Positions 16,629 to 25,809 of a DNA stretch of 64,000 bases are shown here, one piece after another. The stretch comes from a bacterium (GTDB taxonomy: Bacteria > Planctomycetota > Planctomycetia > Pirellulales > Pirellulaceae), in assembly GCA_030430075.1 (NCBI GenBank), contig JAUIGN010000029.1, forward strand, positions 1-64,000, given 5' to 3'. The notes below the pieces were generated by a model, which saw nothing but the letters and a program-made list of their open reading frames with translations, ran no database searches and was not told the DNA's origin. Position 1 is the first letter of the stretch. Every line of letters begins with the position of its first letter. A program made the translations under genes and the position numbers.

Positions 16629-18871
16629 GTTGACGCCGAAGCTTGTCGAGGAATCAAGGCCGCCACCGAAGGCGTCGGCGCCGTGGCCGCCGCACCACCG
16701 GCCGCCGCCGTGCCGCCGGTCCCACCAAGCCCGCCTTTGGCTCGATTCTGCTGGACAGCGGACCCATCCAGTGTGACGGTGGCCCCAGTGTGAGCGAAGA
16801 TCCCGCCCCCCCGGGCTTGCCCGGCCGAGCTTGCATCGCCTCCGTCTCCGCCGCTGCCAGGGGTAAACCCGGCATCCGTCGTTCCACCGACGCCGCCGAT
16901 TCCTCCCCCACCACCGTCGCCGCCGACAGCGCGGTTGAAGTCGCTGAAGATTGAATTCGTGAATGTGGCGATGGCATCGTCAACATAGAGCCCGGCGCCG
17001 AGTGCCTCGCCGCCGGTCGATCCGTCACCGCCATGTCCACCGTTGCCGGCATCGGCACCCGTCGTCGAGAACCCATTGCCGCCGCTCCCCCCTTCACCCC
17101 CACCGCCGCCAAACGCTTCATTTCCACTGAATTGCACACCTGTGGCCATCGTGTTGGTGCCGCTTGTGGCGAACATCCCGCCGCCTGTCGCGACGCCTGC
17201 CGGTCCGCCGGCTCCGCCGAGTCCGCTGGTCGAATTCGAGACTTGTCGCACGCCGCCCGTTCCGCCACCCCCACCATTTCCGGCCGTCGCCACGTTTCCG
17301 GTGACCGTGGCACCGCTCAAGATGAAGTCCGTGCTGAAGGCATTCGCCAGAAAGATCCCGCCGCCCTGGGCGTCCCCCCCGCGCCCACCGTTGGCGGCAT
17401 CGACGAACAACGAATTCCCGAAACCTCCGAAACCACCCATCGAGCCGGTTGCGCCGTTGGCGCCGAGCGTCGGATTGGGATTCGCCGAGGAGTCGCTGAT
17501 GGTCGGCGTGGTCCCACCGGTGGCAACATCAACGTACACGCCTCCCCCGCGAGCGGTCCCGGCGGCACCACCATCGCGCGCAGCGACCGAGTGGATCTCG
17601 TTCGCGGCAGCGCCGACGCCTCCAGTACCGGACGTGGCGTTGTTCAACCCGACCTTGCCGACCGAGCCGTCACTGGGGAAGGCGCCGTCGTAGGTGAGCG
17701 AGAAGCTGCCGCCGCGCGCGTAGACGCCACCGCCCTCCGCATCGCCTCCGACCCCTCCATCGCTATCCACGCCTCCAGATCCGCCTGTCCCCGCTTGAGC
17801 ACGATTGAAATAGATCGTCGAGTTCTCGATGGAGACCGCCGTGTCGAGCGCGTAGACGCCTCCTCCCTGAGCAATCCCGCCCAAACCGCCTGCCTTGATG
17901 GGATTCAGCGGGTTGGCGGTCGCGCTTCCCGCGCCCCCCAGTCCGCCAAAAGCACTGCTGGTTTGAACCGTGCTCTCGACAATGGCCAGCGATCCACCGT
18001 CGATGTAGATCCCACCACCCAGGCCGGCACCGCCACTGCCGCCATTGCCGATCCCCGCGCCCGAACCGGAGACGCCCGTATCGCCTTGGCCTCCAGTGAC
18101 TTGCAGGCTGCGGAGGAGCGAACCGTTGCTAATTGAAACCTGGGAAGATTCGGTCGCGTAAATCCCACCCCCTTTGGCTGGGGCCCCGGAGGCTCCCGTC
18201 GGCGGCGGTCCGATGGGAGTAAAGCCGTTGGCGCCGCTGTTCTGCAACAGGACGTTGTCCAACACGAGCGTCGACGCGTGCGATAAGACGCCCCCGCCGT
18301 GCGATTCACTGATCGAGCTGCCGTCGTCGTTCGCCGTGCCGCCTTGGATCGTCAGGTTGCGGAAGGTCAGGGAACTACCCATCACCTGAAACACACGATC
18401 GCCAAAAACACCGGTAATCATCGTGTCGGTTACCGGGTTCGTACCCTGATTGACGCCCACCAGTTCAAGTGTATCGCTGACGTCCAAATCACCCGTGGCA
18501 GCCAGGTTCTCGAGGGCTCCGCTGATCGTCAGTGCATGGTTGCCGGCCGGCAGATTGATCGTATCCGGTACACCGCCGCTGTTATTGGCCGCGATGACCG
18601 CTTCGCGAAGACTGATGAAGCCGTCCGGACCGGGATTGGCTTGCAACGTAGGTAGATCTGTCAAGACACCGTCCACGACGTCCGTCGTCGTGGTCAGCAT
18701 GATGGAAGCCAACACACGCCGGTCTTCCAGAAGCTCGACCATCGGTCGCCAGAAGCCCGCGGTTGCCGAACGACCGCGCCGACGGCGCTTCCGCAACCGC
18801 TGACGGAGAGCCCTCAGCCCTGACAATCGGGTTCGAATGACGGATGTGCTCGTTTCGTTACCGTATGACAT
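16622..18871 (-). CDS. Giant beta-helix surface protein, N-terminal part (frameshifted)
   Basis: The 749-aa frame starts MSYGNETSTS and has an Arg-rich region then the planctomycetal export signature LLEDRRVLA at 47-55. A CSLREA-like motif (ISLREAVIAAN, ~85-95) and Gly-rich Pmp-like repeats rich in GGG(V/I)Y and GGxGG follow. The last ~25 residues (after GGTAAAGG) lose this character, while the neighbouring frame takes it over (GADAFGGGLDSSTSFGVN, leading into the 10113-16628 frame). One base inserted (or two lost) in the GC-rich run near 16690-16700 would restore a single gene of about 2,920 codons. It is either a true pseudogene or an assembly error. Confidence 0.75.
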   Translation of the reverse strand: MSYGNETSTSVIRTRLSGLRALRQRLRKRRRRGRSATAGFWRPMVELLEDRRVLASIMLTTTTDVVDGVLTDLPTLQANPGPDGFISLREAVIAANNSGGVPDTINLPAGNHALTISGALENLAATGDLDVSDTLELVGVNQGTNPVTDTMITGVFGDRVFQVMGSSLTFRNLTIQGGTANDDGSSISESHGGGVLSHASTLVLDNVLLQNSGANGFTPIGPPPTGASGAPAKGGGIYATESSQVSISNGSLLRSLQVTGGQGDTGVSGSGAGIGNGGSGGAGLGGGIYIDGGSLAIVESTVQTSSAFGGLGGAGSATANPLNPIKAGGLGGIAQGGGVYALDTAVSIENSTIYFNRAQAGTGGSGGVDSDGGVGGDAEGGGVYARGGSFSLTYDGAFPSDGSVGKVGLNNATSGTGGVGAAANEIHSVAARDGGAAGTARGGGVYVDVATGGTTPTISDSSANPNPTLGANGATGSMGGFGGFGNSLFVDAANGGRGGDAQGGGIFLANAFSTDFILSGATVTGNVATAGNGGGGGTGGVRQVSNSTSGLGGAGGPAGVATGGGMFATSGTNTMATGVQFSGNEAFGGGGGEGGSGGNGFSTTGADAGNGGHGGDGSTGGEALGAGLYVDDAIATFTNSIFSDFNRAVGGDGGGGGIGGVGGTTDAGFTPGSGGDGGDASSAGQARGGGIFAHTGATVTLDGSAVQQNRAKGGLGGTGGTAAAGGAAATAPTPSVAALIPRQASASTW

Positions 18872-19336
18872 CAGTGCACCTCACTCCATTGAAGGAATAT
18901 TGGCTGACTTCGGCGAGCCCAATATGCGGCGGGTCCAACGTGTGGCCTGGTACGTTCAAAGCGCCGACGGCAATCCGTGATTGCGAACTGTCAGCATTCA
19001 TTGTGCCAAACATCGTTCTTCCGGGAGGCCGACCAGCCACGATGTCTCAAACCTCGCTGCCAAGAGACTTTCGAGCAGCGGCCTGACCTCTCGTGAAGAT
19101 CTTCGCCGCGTGCGTTGGTGCACGCGACCGCGCGCGGGAGGCGAAGTCGGCGCGCCGGTGTGTTCGAAGGGCACACCCTGCCGGGTTTGGTCAGCACCTT
19201 GGTACGGCCGCGCCAGGTAAAACGGGGAGACTTGCCTCCCATGCCCGTTGACACCGTACGGATGGAGCGGCACGTTGATACTTGCGCTTCAGGATTTGCA
19301 GCCGGGCTGGTTTCCCGGATCGCCGGGGTTCGCGAC
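18872..19336. other. Intergenic region without recognisable genes
   Basis: These 465 bp lie upstream of the giant surface-protein gene and downstream of the Tat-exported protein gene, both on the minus strand. Short frames in it have no family resemblance. It should contain the promoter of the giant gene, but I could not pick out a convincing one, nor any repeat or RNA structure. Confidence 0.5.
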
Positions 19337-20884
19337 TCAGGATAGGCGGAGCAATTCGCATGCTGCCTTGTGACCCGGGGCGGGAAAACCGAATTCGCTG
19401 GCCGTGACGCGAGCCAAGGCGATCAATTGCTGCCAACGGAATGCGGCTCGCGTTTGCGTGTATTCTTCGCCGACCGTGCGGTAGTATTTCTCCGCGTGCA
19501 ACGCACCATCCTCACTGACGGCATACTTCAGCAGCAGGTCAAATACCGGACGCACAGGCAGCTTCAATTCGCCATATCGATGAACCATCGCACACGCGCG
19601 GGCCTGATCGTTGGCCCGGATTGCTTCCTCGGCTTGCGCCAGCAGCGACGGAGCGTCCTTCGCCCGAATGCTCTCCAACAGCTCGGCGTAGGGGTACGGC
19701 TCTTTGCCAGTCCACCTTGTCTGGCCTGCGGTGTGAAACGCGCCGACGATCAGGCTGGCAATTGTGTTGCGGCGATTGCTGACCCGTGCAATGTTCCGCC
19801 ATGCGTTGGCTGCGTCGGAAGCGTGGACGCCAACTGAATCGCCATGAACGCAACCGGCGGGCTTCTGCGGCGTGCTGTACTTTTCGAGCCGGCCTGGATC
19901 GTGCAGCACCAGGCGATTCGCCGCCACCGAAATCGCTTCGCCGACTGCTTCCGGATGAAATCCTTCAGCAAGTGCCGCAGCAATCGCGTCGGCCGCTTGC
20001 TCGCGCGTGCCCGAAAAGACCGCGTCGGCAAGTTGATCCAGCCAGGCGTCGTCACCGTTTCGATCGCCGATTGGTTTGGCAAGCAGTTTGTATTCGTCGA
20101 GCAATCGCGGCAACAGCGCGCGGATCGGAGATGGCGCAGAATCGCGTTCGCGCATCCGTTGTTCGACATCCAAGCAGTATCGCACGGACTGGCGGAGCAG
20201 CGTGTGGGCGTAGTCTCTACCCGCCACGTCCAGCATGGCCCAAGCACGCCAGGAAAGGACAACGCGATGCACATCGACTTCGTCCTGGACCTCGTACTGC
20301 AAATGATTGAACGCCTCGCCGATCGACCCTCTCGCCAGTGCGGCGAACTGCGATTCGGCTCCCTTCCAGTCGACCGCGCGCACCGCGTCACGAATCGGCG
20401 CATCGCTTGAAGCCACTTGTCGTGCCACCGTGATCGGGGGCAACGCGTCCTTGTTGTTCGCACCCTGCTCCTGGATACGGCTGCTGTTGCGATACAGGAC
20501 TTTCAGAACGGGCAGCGGTTGGCGCGGTTCAGGCAATTCACCGGCCATTTGCAGCGCGGGGATCAGCGCCATGAACGTGTGAAAGCCCGTGTAGTCTTGC
20601 CCAGCAAACGCGCGAACATTCGCCAGCGCGCCCGCCGAAATCAGTGTCTGCAAACTCGTGCCGCGCTGCAACTTCTCGGTCAACATCGGCAAGAGTTTAT
20701 CAGGCGTTGTTTCCTGCATCACCGAAACCAGGGGTTCCAGCTTTCCAAAGGTCACGCGTTGCTCGCCGCCCTCAGCCCAGGCGGCCGACAAACCCAAGTC
20801 CACCGCAGTCGCCGCCCCGACGCTCGCGACCAGCATCCCTCGCCCCACATCCGCCAGAAACTGCCGCCGATTTCGACTGCACAT
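19337..20884 (-). CDS. Tat-exported protein of unknown function
   Basis: The 515-aa product starts MCSRNRRQFLADVGRGMLVA, a twin-arginine signal (RRQFL) with a hydrophobic stretch and an AWA cleavage site near residue 36, so it should be exported folded, probably with a cofactor. The mature part is mostly helical (TPDKLLPMLTEKLQRG, HLQYEVQDEVDVHRVVLSW, SNRRNTIASLIVGAFHTAG) with several His residues, but no known catalytic motif is visible. I recall similar planctomycete proteins only as hypotheticals. The ATG at 20884 is supported by AAGGA 8 nt upstream and a promoter-like sequence further up. Confidence 0.7.
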   Translation of the reverse strand: MCSRNRRQFLADVGRGMLVASVGAATAVDLGLSAAWAEGGEQRVTFGKLEPLVSVMQETTPDKLLPMLTEKLQRGTSLQTLISAGALANVRAFAGQDYTGFHTFMALIPALQMAGELPEPRQPLPVLKVLYRNSSRIQEQGANNKDALPPITVARQVASSDAPIRDAVRAVDWKGAESQFAALARGSIGEAFNHLQYEVQDEVDVHRVVLSWRAWAMLDVAGRDYAHTLLRQSVRYCLDVEQRMRERDSAPSPIRALLPRLLDEYKLLAKPIGDRNGDDAWLDQLADAVFSGTREQAADAIAAALAEGFHPEAVGEAISVAANRLVLHDPGRLEKYSTPQKPAGCVHGDSVGVHASDAANAWRNIARVSNRRNTIASLIVGAFHTAGQTRWTGKEPYPYAELLESIRAKDAPSLLAQAEEAIRANDQARACAMVHRYGELKLPVRPVFDLLLKYAVSEDGALHAEKYYRTVGEEYTQTRAAFRWQQLIALARVTASEFGFPAPGHKAACELLRLS

Positions 20885-20946
20885 CGCTGGTTTCCTTATG
20901 ATCGCCTGGGCCAGTGTAATGCTAACGACTTGGGCTTCGAGTACGA

Positions 20947-20976
20947 ATTATACCTGATGCAATACCGCTCGGTCAC
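20947..20976 (-). promoter_or_regulatory. Candidate sigma70-type promoter of the Tat-exported protein gene
   Basis: On the minus strand a perfect TATAAT (20952-20947) is preceded by GTGACC (20976-20971, four of six matches to TTGACA) with an 18-nt spacer. This predicts a transcript starting about 55 nt before the ATG at 20884. Planctomycete promoters are poorly defined, so this is tentative. Confidence 0.4.
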
Positions 20977-21232
20977 GCAATGACCGCTCGATGAAGAGAT
21001 CTGTCACATCGCCATTTCTATCGAGACGACTTGGAACGCGGTTGTCGCCGCGGATCAGCAGATGACGAATCTTGTGCCAGCAGGCGGAGACCAATGACGC
21101 TGAGCAACCCGACGAAGATCGTGGGTGCCAGTCTCATCGTGACTCTTATTTGCCCAACGCGCTGCTTATTCATGTTACGCTACTCAATCGGCTGACCATC
21201 GTCTTCCCTTGGCAATTCGACGAGAGCACGAC

Positions 21233-23383
21233 ATGGGACTGATCACGCGACGATGCGCTCTGGCACTGCTCCTCGGACTGCTGCCATGTGGCGGTGCCCG
21301 AGCGGACGAGCTCGAATCAGCCGATCGCCTGTTCAAGGCCGGTAAGTGGCAGCAGGCGCGGGAGTCGTATGAACAGGCACTTCCGGTTCTGATGGGCAAC
21401 GATGCTGCGCGGGTGTTGAGACAGATCGGATATACCTGGCAAATCCAACATCAACACGATCAGGCAGTCCCCTACTTCGAACGTGTGCTGGCGATGAAGG
21501 ACATCGAAGCAGAACACGTTTCCGGATCCTGGTTGCGGCTCGGTTATTCGTTGCGGTTGTTGAAACGGGGCAAGGAAGGTATCGCGGCACTCGAGAAGGC
21601 GGTTGCGGTGGACGGCGCGCCGCCCACACACATTGCCGAAGCATTGCTTTTCGCAGCCTGGGAACACAACACGCGCAAGGAAACCGATGCCGCGCTGGCG
21701 AAACTTGGCCGGATCGAGTCAATTCCGAACGTGCATGCCAATTACATCGCAACCGCCCAATTGAGCGTCGGCCGAATTCTCCAGGAGCGAAAGCGTTACG
21801 AGGCCGCGATCAACGCGTATCGCCGGATCGACGAATTGAATCCAGTCGCTGCAGTCAATCGAGCACGGGCCCGCGTTTACGTTAAAGAGTGCGAAGCGTT
21901 GCTGGCCGGCGACACGGCGTTTCACATCAAGCCGTATGTCATCAAAGTCACCGAGACAACCGCCAGACTCTTGTGGGTCTCGCAAGGGAACAACGAACCC
22001 GGTGAGGTGACCGTTCGAACCGCCGCAGCGAAACCGCCCGTTGCCTCGCCACCTGAAGTCTCTCCCATCCAAGATACAACCTGTCACCTGCATGCAGTCA
22101 CGCTGGAAGAACTATTCCCTGGCACGCGATACGACTACGTAGTCGCCTCTGGTGGACAAAACGTCGCGGGATCATTCAAGACGGCCCCTTCCGCCGACAC
22201 GTCGTTCTCCTTTTCACTGATCGGCGACACACAAAGCTATCACGAAGGGTTGCAGCCTTTGTTGGACACCATGAGCGATGATGACACCGACTTCGTCTTG
22301 CACGTCGGCGATATCACCGATCGGGGCAACCTGTGGGGCGAATGGAAGGCCAGCTTCTTCGATCCAGGAAACAACTACTTGCGCGACCGTGCCTTCTGGC
22401 CGGTCTACGGCAACCACGACGGCGGACCGTACTTCCCAACATTGTTCGAACTGCCGAAGCGGTATTGGTATAGCTTCGATTGGGGTGACGCGCATGTCAT
22501 AGTGCTGGACAGCTACGGCGGCGGATCCGGCGGCCGCGGCCGCGCTGAACAACTCGCCTGGCTGAAAGCCGATCTGCAGGCTGCCGACAAGTCTTGGACA
22601 ATCGTCGCGCTTCACGTGCCGATGGTCGCAACCCGTAAGAGCCTGAAATGGTTCGGCGAGGATGATTTTCTCCCCTTGCTGGAAGAGCATGAAGTCGATG
22701 TCGTCCTCTCCGGCCATCATCCGCACTATCGCCGCTATTACCCGATCGGAACGCGCAGCAGGAAACCGGTCCTGCATATTACGAGCGGAGGTGGAGGCGG
22801 TCCGGTCGGCGGCTATGTTCCCAGTCCGCTGTTGGCTCAAGGAATCAACGTCAATCACTACTGCACAATCCACGTCACTCCAGAGAAGTTCACATTGAGC
22901 GCCCACGCGCTCAGCGGGGCAGAGATCGACCACTTTGAGTTGGTCAAGGCGGAGACTCAGTCATTCGGCAACGGAGGCGTCGAGACGCAACTCGCCAAAG
23001 AAGTCATCGGCCTGTATCAGGAGTTGTTAACTGACCGCTCCTTTGACTTGCTCCTCGCTGTGCCGAAAACGCCCGCGGCAGGCGAGTCAGTGGAGTTGGT
23101 GCTCGACCTGTCGAAGCTGCCGCGCGGGCCATTGGACGCGGCATCGTTCGATGACGATGAGACACTCATCATCGAGTCGACTGACAAGAGTCCATGGCAG
23201 GTCGCGCGTCAGAAGTTCCCTTTGCGAAAGGGGGTCGGCCGTTTTCAGGCGACGGTTCCGGACTCTGTATCACTTAATGGCCGCGCACTCCGGCCCCACG
23301 CTCACTTGAAGCTGCAGCTCCGCCGGGGCGACCGCGCATTTGAGCCGATCGAGGTCAACGCTCGGTTGTTCGCAGCCGAATAG
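21233..23383 (+). CDS. Secreted TPR / calcineurin-like phosphoesterase
   Basis: The 716-aa protein starts MGLITRRCALALLLGLLPCGGARADE, a Sec signal peptide. Residues ~20-220 are TPR-like repeats (LFKAGKWQQARESYEQALP). Next comes an Fn3-like domain as in purple acid phosphatases (~235-325), then a metallophosphoesterase with GDTQ (~331), GDITDRG (~359), GNHDGG (~392), HVPM (~461) and GHHPHY (~494), i.e. the usual two-metal ligands. A C-terminal ~150-aa region is unassigned. It probably hydrolyses phosphoesters in the periplasm. ATG 21233 was preferred to TTG 21209 because the signal peptide begins there. Confidence 0.82.
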   Translation: MGLITRRCALALLLGLLPCGGARADELESADRLFKAGKWQQARESYEQALPVLMGNDAARVLRQIGYTWQIQHQHDQAVPYFERVLAMKDIEAEHVSGSWLRLGYSLRLLKRGKEGIAALEKAVAVDGAPPTHIAEALLFAAWEHNTRKETDAALAKLGRIESIPNVHANYIATAQLSVGRILQERKRYEAAINAYRRIDELNPVAAVNRARARVYVKECEALLAGDTAFHIKPYVIKVTETTARLLWVSQGNNEPGEVTVRTAAAKPPVASPPEVSPIQDTTCHLHAVTLEELFPGTRYDYVVASGGQNVAGSFKTAPSADTSFSFSLIGDTQSYHEGLQPLLDTMSDDDTDFVLHVGDITDRGNLWGEWKASFFDPGNNYLRDRAFWPVYGNHDGGPYFPTLFELPKRYWYSFDWGDAHVIVLDSYGGGSGGRGRAEQLAWLKADLQAADKSWTIVALHVPMVATRKSLKWFGEDDFLPLLEEHEVDVVLSGHHPHYRRYYPIGTRSRKPVLHITSGGGGGPVGGYVPSPLLAQGINVNHYCTIHVTPEKFTLSAHALSGAEIDHFELVKAETQSFGNGGVETQLAKEVIGLYQELLTDRSFDLLLAVPKTPAAGESVELVLDLSKLPRGPLDAASFDDDETLIIESTDKSPWQVARQKFPLRKGVGRFQATVPDSVSLNGRALRPHAHLKLQLRRGDRAFEPIEVNARLFAAE

Positions 23384-23452
23384 TAAGATCGCCACAGCGT
23401 GACACCGATCAGCCGGATCGTATGAGCGTCCTGTCTGCCCTGCGTACAACGG

Positions 23453-23504
23453 AACCGGGGCTAACGCCCAATGGCTGATCGCTGATCCGCGTTAGCGTCC
23501 GGTT
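23453..23504. repeat. Planctomycete REP-like hairpin repeat, copy 1
   Basis: Arms AACCGGGGCTAACGCC (23453-23468) and GCGTTAGCGTCCGGTT (23489-23504) form an imperfect stem with a loop containing CAATGGCTGATCGCTGAT. It lies between the convergent metallophosphoesterase and PQQ-propeller genes, where it may end both transcripts. Related copies are at 28580-28639 and 30926-30985. Confidence 0.7.
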
Positions 23505-24751
23505 TACTCGGCGGCAATGCAGTACAGGAACTCGTCGGAGCGAATGAACAATTGACCATCGCTGACAGCGGGGCTGCCGCTGAAATCGCTCTCGTCCGAC
23601 AGCTTGTTGTGCGCGATCTGCTCAAAGTCCGGCGTAGGCTTCAAGACGTACGTGCCATCAAAGCGGCTCTGCGCGTAGAGTTGCCCATTGATGAGAACGA
23701 CGGACGCGTAGAAGCGGCCACCCAGCCGCTTTTGACCCAGTTCCTTACCCGTCTTGGCGTCGACACAGTTTGCGATACCTCGATCGTTGACCCAGAATAG
23801 TTTGCCGTCATGTAAGATCGGCGAGGGGACGTAAGATCCGCCGCCTTCTGACCACAATACATTGTCGTCCGTCGTATCACCCTTTCCACCGATGCGAACC
23901 GCCGTCCGGCCGCCACTGCGACCACCGACCAGGTAAGCCACTCCGTCTCCGACGACCACGCTTGGGCAAGCCGCCGTATCGACCCTGGTTTCGGCGTACC
24001 ATTTCAGTTTCCCATTAACCGGATTGATGCTCCACACTTCCTGCGTCACTGACAGCAGCAACTCGTCATCGCCGTCCGCATTGGTGACGATCTGGGGCGT
24101 CGAGTAACTGCCTGACAGGCTGCCGGCTTCCGCCTTCCAGATCTCTTTACCGGTCTTTTTGTCAAATGCCCGCATCGACTCACTCTCTGCACCGGCCGTC
24201 ACAATCAGGTGATCGTTATGCAGAATCGGACTCGAAGCCGTTCCGAACCTTGACGCCCGCTCGTTTCCAAGCGGCTGCTCCCAGAGTTGCTTGCCGGACA
24301 GATCAAACGCCCGCACGCCGCTGCTGCCGAACATCACATAAACGCGGTCTCCATCGCTGACCGGCGTGTGTGATGCTTGACCGTGATGAGCGAAACCACC
24401 TTGACCACCGTCGCTGACGCCTTCGATTGACTTGGTCCAGGCCGTTTGGCCGGATTCGCGGTCGACACAGATCAGGTGGCGCTCGACCTGCTGGTCGGAG
24501 CCGGAATAAGCCGTGACGAAAACGCGGCCACCCACGACGATTGGGCTGGAAAAGCCCGCACCGGGTAGCTTCAGCTTCCACTTGAGATTCTGCGAATCGC
24601 TCCACTGCGTCGGCACACCGGTGTCGGCACTGGTCCCGTCGCCGCGGGGGCCACGGAAACGGGGCCAATCCTCGGCGGAGAGCTTGCAGGGCGCGGAAAA
24701 AAGGAAAGCGGCAAGCAAGAGGACGGCGAAACAAGAGTAGCGGTCTTTCAT
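23504..24751 (-). CDS. Exported PQQ-like beta-propeller protein
   Basis: The 415-aa product has a signal peptide (MKDRYSCFAVLLLAAFLFSA, cut near SAED) and then the EDWPRFRGPRGDGTS opening typical of planctomycete outer-membrane-assembly/BamB-like quinoprotein propellers. PQQ-type blades follow (WTKSIEG, AFDKKTGKEIWKA, INPVNGKLKWYA, VDAKTGKELGQKR). It probably acts as a scaffold or binding protein in the periplasm. Catalytic residues of true PQQ dehydrogenases were not seen. ATG 24751 has GGAG 5 nt upstream, so it is preferred to 24793. It is the last gene of an operon-like set with the esterase (48-nt gap). Confidence 0.85.
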   Translation of the reverse strand: MKDRYSCFAVLLLAAFLFSAPCKLSAEDWPRFRGPRGDGTSADTGVPTQWSDSQNLKWKLKLPGAGFSSPIVVGGRVFVTAYSGSDQQVERHLICVDRESGQTAWTKSIEGVSDGGQGGFAHHGQASHTPVSDGDRVYVMFGSSGVRAFDLSGKQLWEQPLGNERASRFGTASSPILHNDHLIVTAGAESESMRAFDKKTGKEIWKAEAGSLSGSYSTPQIVTNADGDDELLLSVTQEVWSINPVNGKLKWYAETRVDTAACPSVVVGDGVAYLVGGRSGGRTAVRIGGKGDTTDDNVLWSEGGGSYVPSPILHDGKLFWVNDRGIANCVDAKTGKELGQKRLGGRFYASVVLINGQLYAQSRFDGTYVLKPTPDFEQIAHNKLSDESDFSGSPAVSDGQLFIRSDEFLYCIAAE

Positions 24752-24799
24752 GGTAACTCCGGATACGAAAATACGAGGAGACGTTCCCAGCACACTGAT

Positions 24800-25738
24800 T
24801 TAACCGCGCCGGTCGCCTTTCGTTTCGCGGCAACCATCTTGCCGCGGCAGCGCCTTCAAGTGCCGATCGAGAAACGCGACGATCCGCTTCTGTTGCTGCC
24901 CTTGGAAAAACTGACTGCCGCCGTGCCCCAAACCTTTCAACACGTGTAGCGTCGCGGACAAGTTTGCCTGGTTGTACAGTTCTTGAATTCGATACGATTG
25001 GTCAAGCAGAACCTTCTTGTCTCGATCGCCGTGAAAGATCAGCAGCGGCGGATCGTCGGGCGAGACATAGCTGGTGGGCGACGCCTGTTGCGCACGCTGC
25101 GTTTGCTTGTCCGCCCCGCCGCCCAGCAGACCATAGGTCCCCGAATCCGCTCGGTTCGCTCGCGCCGGGTGTGTTTTCGACCGGAGCACGAAATCCGTCG
25201 GTCCGTAAAAGTCGATGACGGCGTCGACGCGCGAGGACTGATCGAGATGGCCGCCAACCGTACCTTCCAGTTGCTCGACTCCAACCGACGTTCCGACCAA
25301 CGCCGCCAGATGTCCCCCGGCGCTGCTCCCCGCCACAGCAATTCGATCCGAGCGGTAGCCGTACTGGTCCGCTTTCGCCCGGAGCCAGCGAACGGCTGCC
25401 TTGCAATCATGAATCTGGGCGGGAAAGATCGCCTTGTCCGTCAGTCGGTACGAAATGCTGGCGACTGCGTAACCGTGCTCGGTCAGCCAATCCACAAAGC
25501 AGCGCTCTTTGCTTCCCGAACGCCAGCCACCGCCATGAATCCAAATCACCAACGGCGGGCGATCGTCAGCCGGCAAATACAGATCGAGTTTCAAGCGATG
25601 GCCGTCGACGGACGCGAATTCGAGGTCTTTGTGAACACGCGGACCCTCGGCCGCATCGAGGCTGCTCGCAGCATTGCCGCCAACGACCGCAAGAGACAAG
25701 ACCAGAAGAGAACGGATGAAGGTGGTGTGTGCCGTCAT
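24800..25738 (-). CDS. Exported alpha/beta-hydrolase, esterase/lipase type
   Basis: The 312-aa protein has a signal peptide (FIRSLLVLSLAVVGGNAASS). The oxyanion motif HGGGW is at 69-73, the nucleophile elbow GSSAG at 137-141 (Ser139), the acid in HGDRD (Asp238 or Asp240) and the catalytic His in GLGHGG (His272). This is the arrangement of BD-FAE/carboxylesterase-like enzymes, often encoded with sugar-ester or sulfated-glycan degradation genes in planctomycetes. The substrate is likely an acetyl or feruloyl ester, inferred only. The ATG at 25738 was chosen for the signal peptide; the longer frame begins inside the neighbour's end. Confidence 0.85.
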   Translation of the reverse strand: MTAHTTFIRSLLVLSLAVVGGNAASSLDAAEGPRVHKDLEFASVDGHRLKLDLYLPADDRPPLVIWIHGGGWRSGSKERCFVDWLTEHGYAVASISYRLTDKAIFPAQIHDCKAAVRWLRAKADQYGYRSDRIAVAGSSAGGHLAALVGTSVGVEQLEGTVGGHLDQSSRVDAVIDFYGPTDFVLRSKTHPARANRADSGTYGLLGGGADKQTQRAQQASPTSYVSPDDPPLLIFHGDRDKKVLLDQSYRIQELYNQANLSATLHVLKGLGHGGSQFFQGQQQKRIVAFLDRHLKALPRQDGCRETKGDRRG

Positions 25739-25809
25739 ATTGTTCCAACATTTCTTGTTCGAGACATGCGAATTGTCTTCTCGCCAGCCGATCGAGCTCA
25801 CCGACGCCG

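Noticed and set aside
10363..16776. Several plus-strand open frames of 100-400 codons across the giant beta-helix gene
   Set aside because: High GC and lack of stop codons in antisense frames explain them; they are Pro/Ala-rich with no family motifs.
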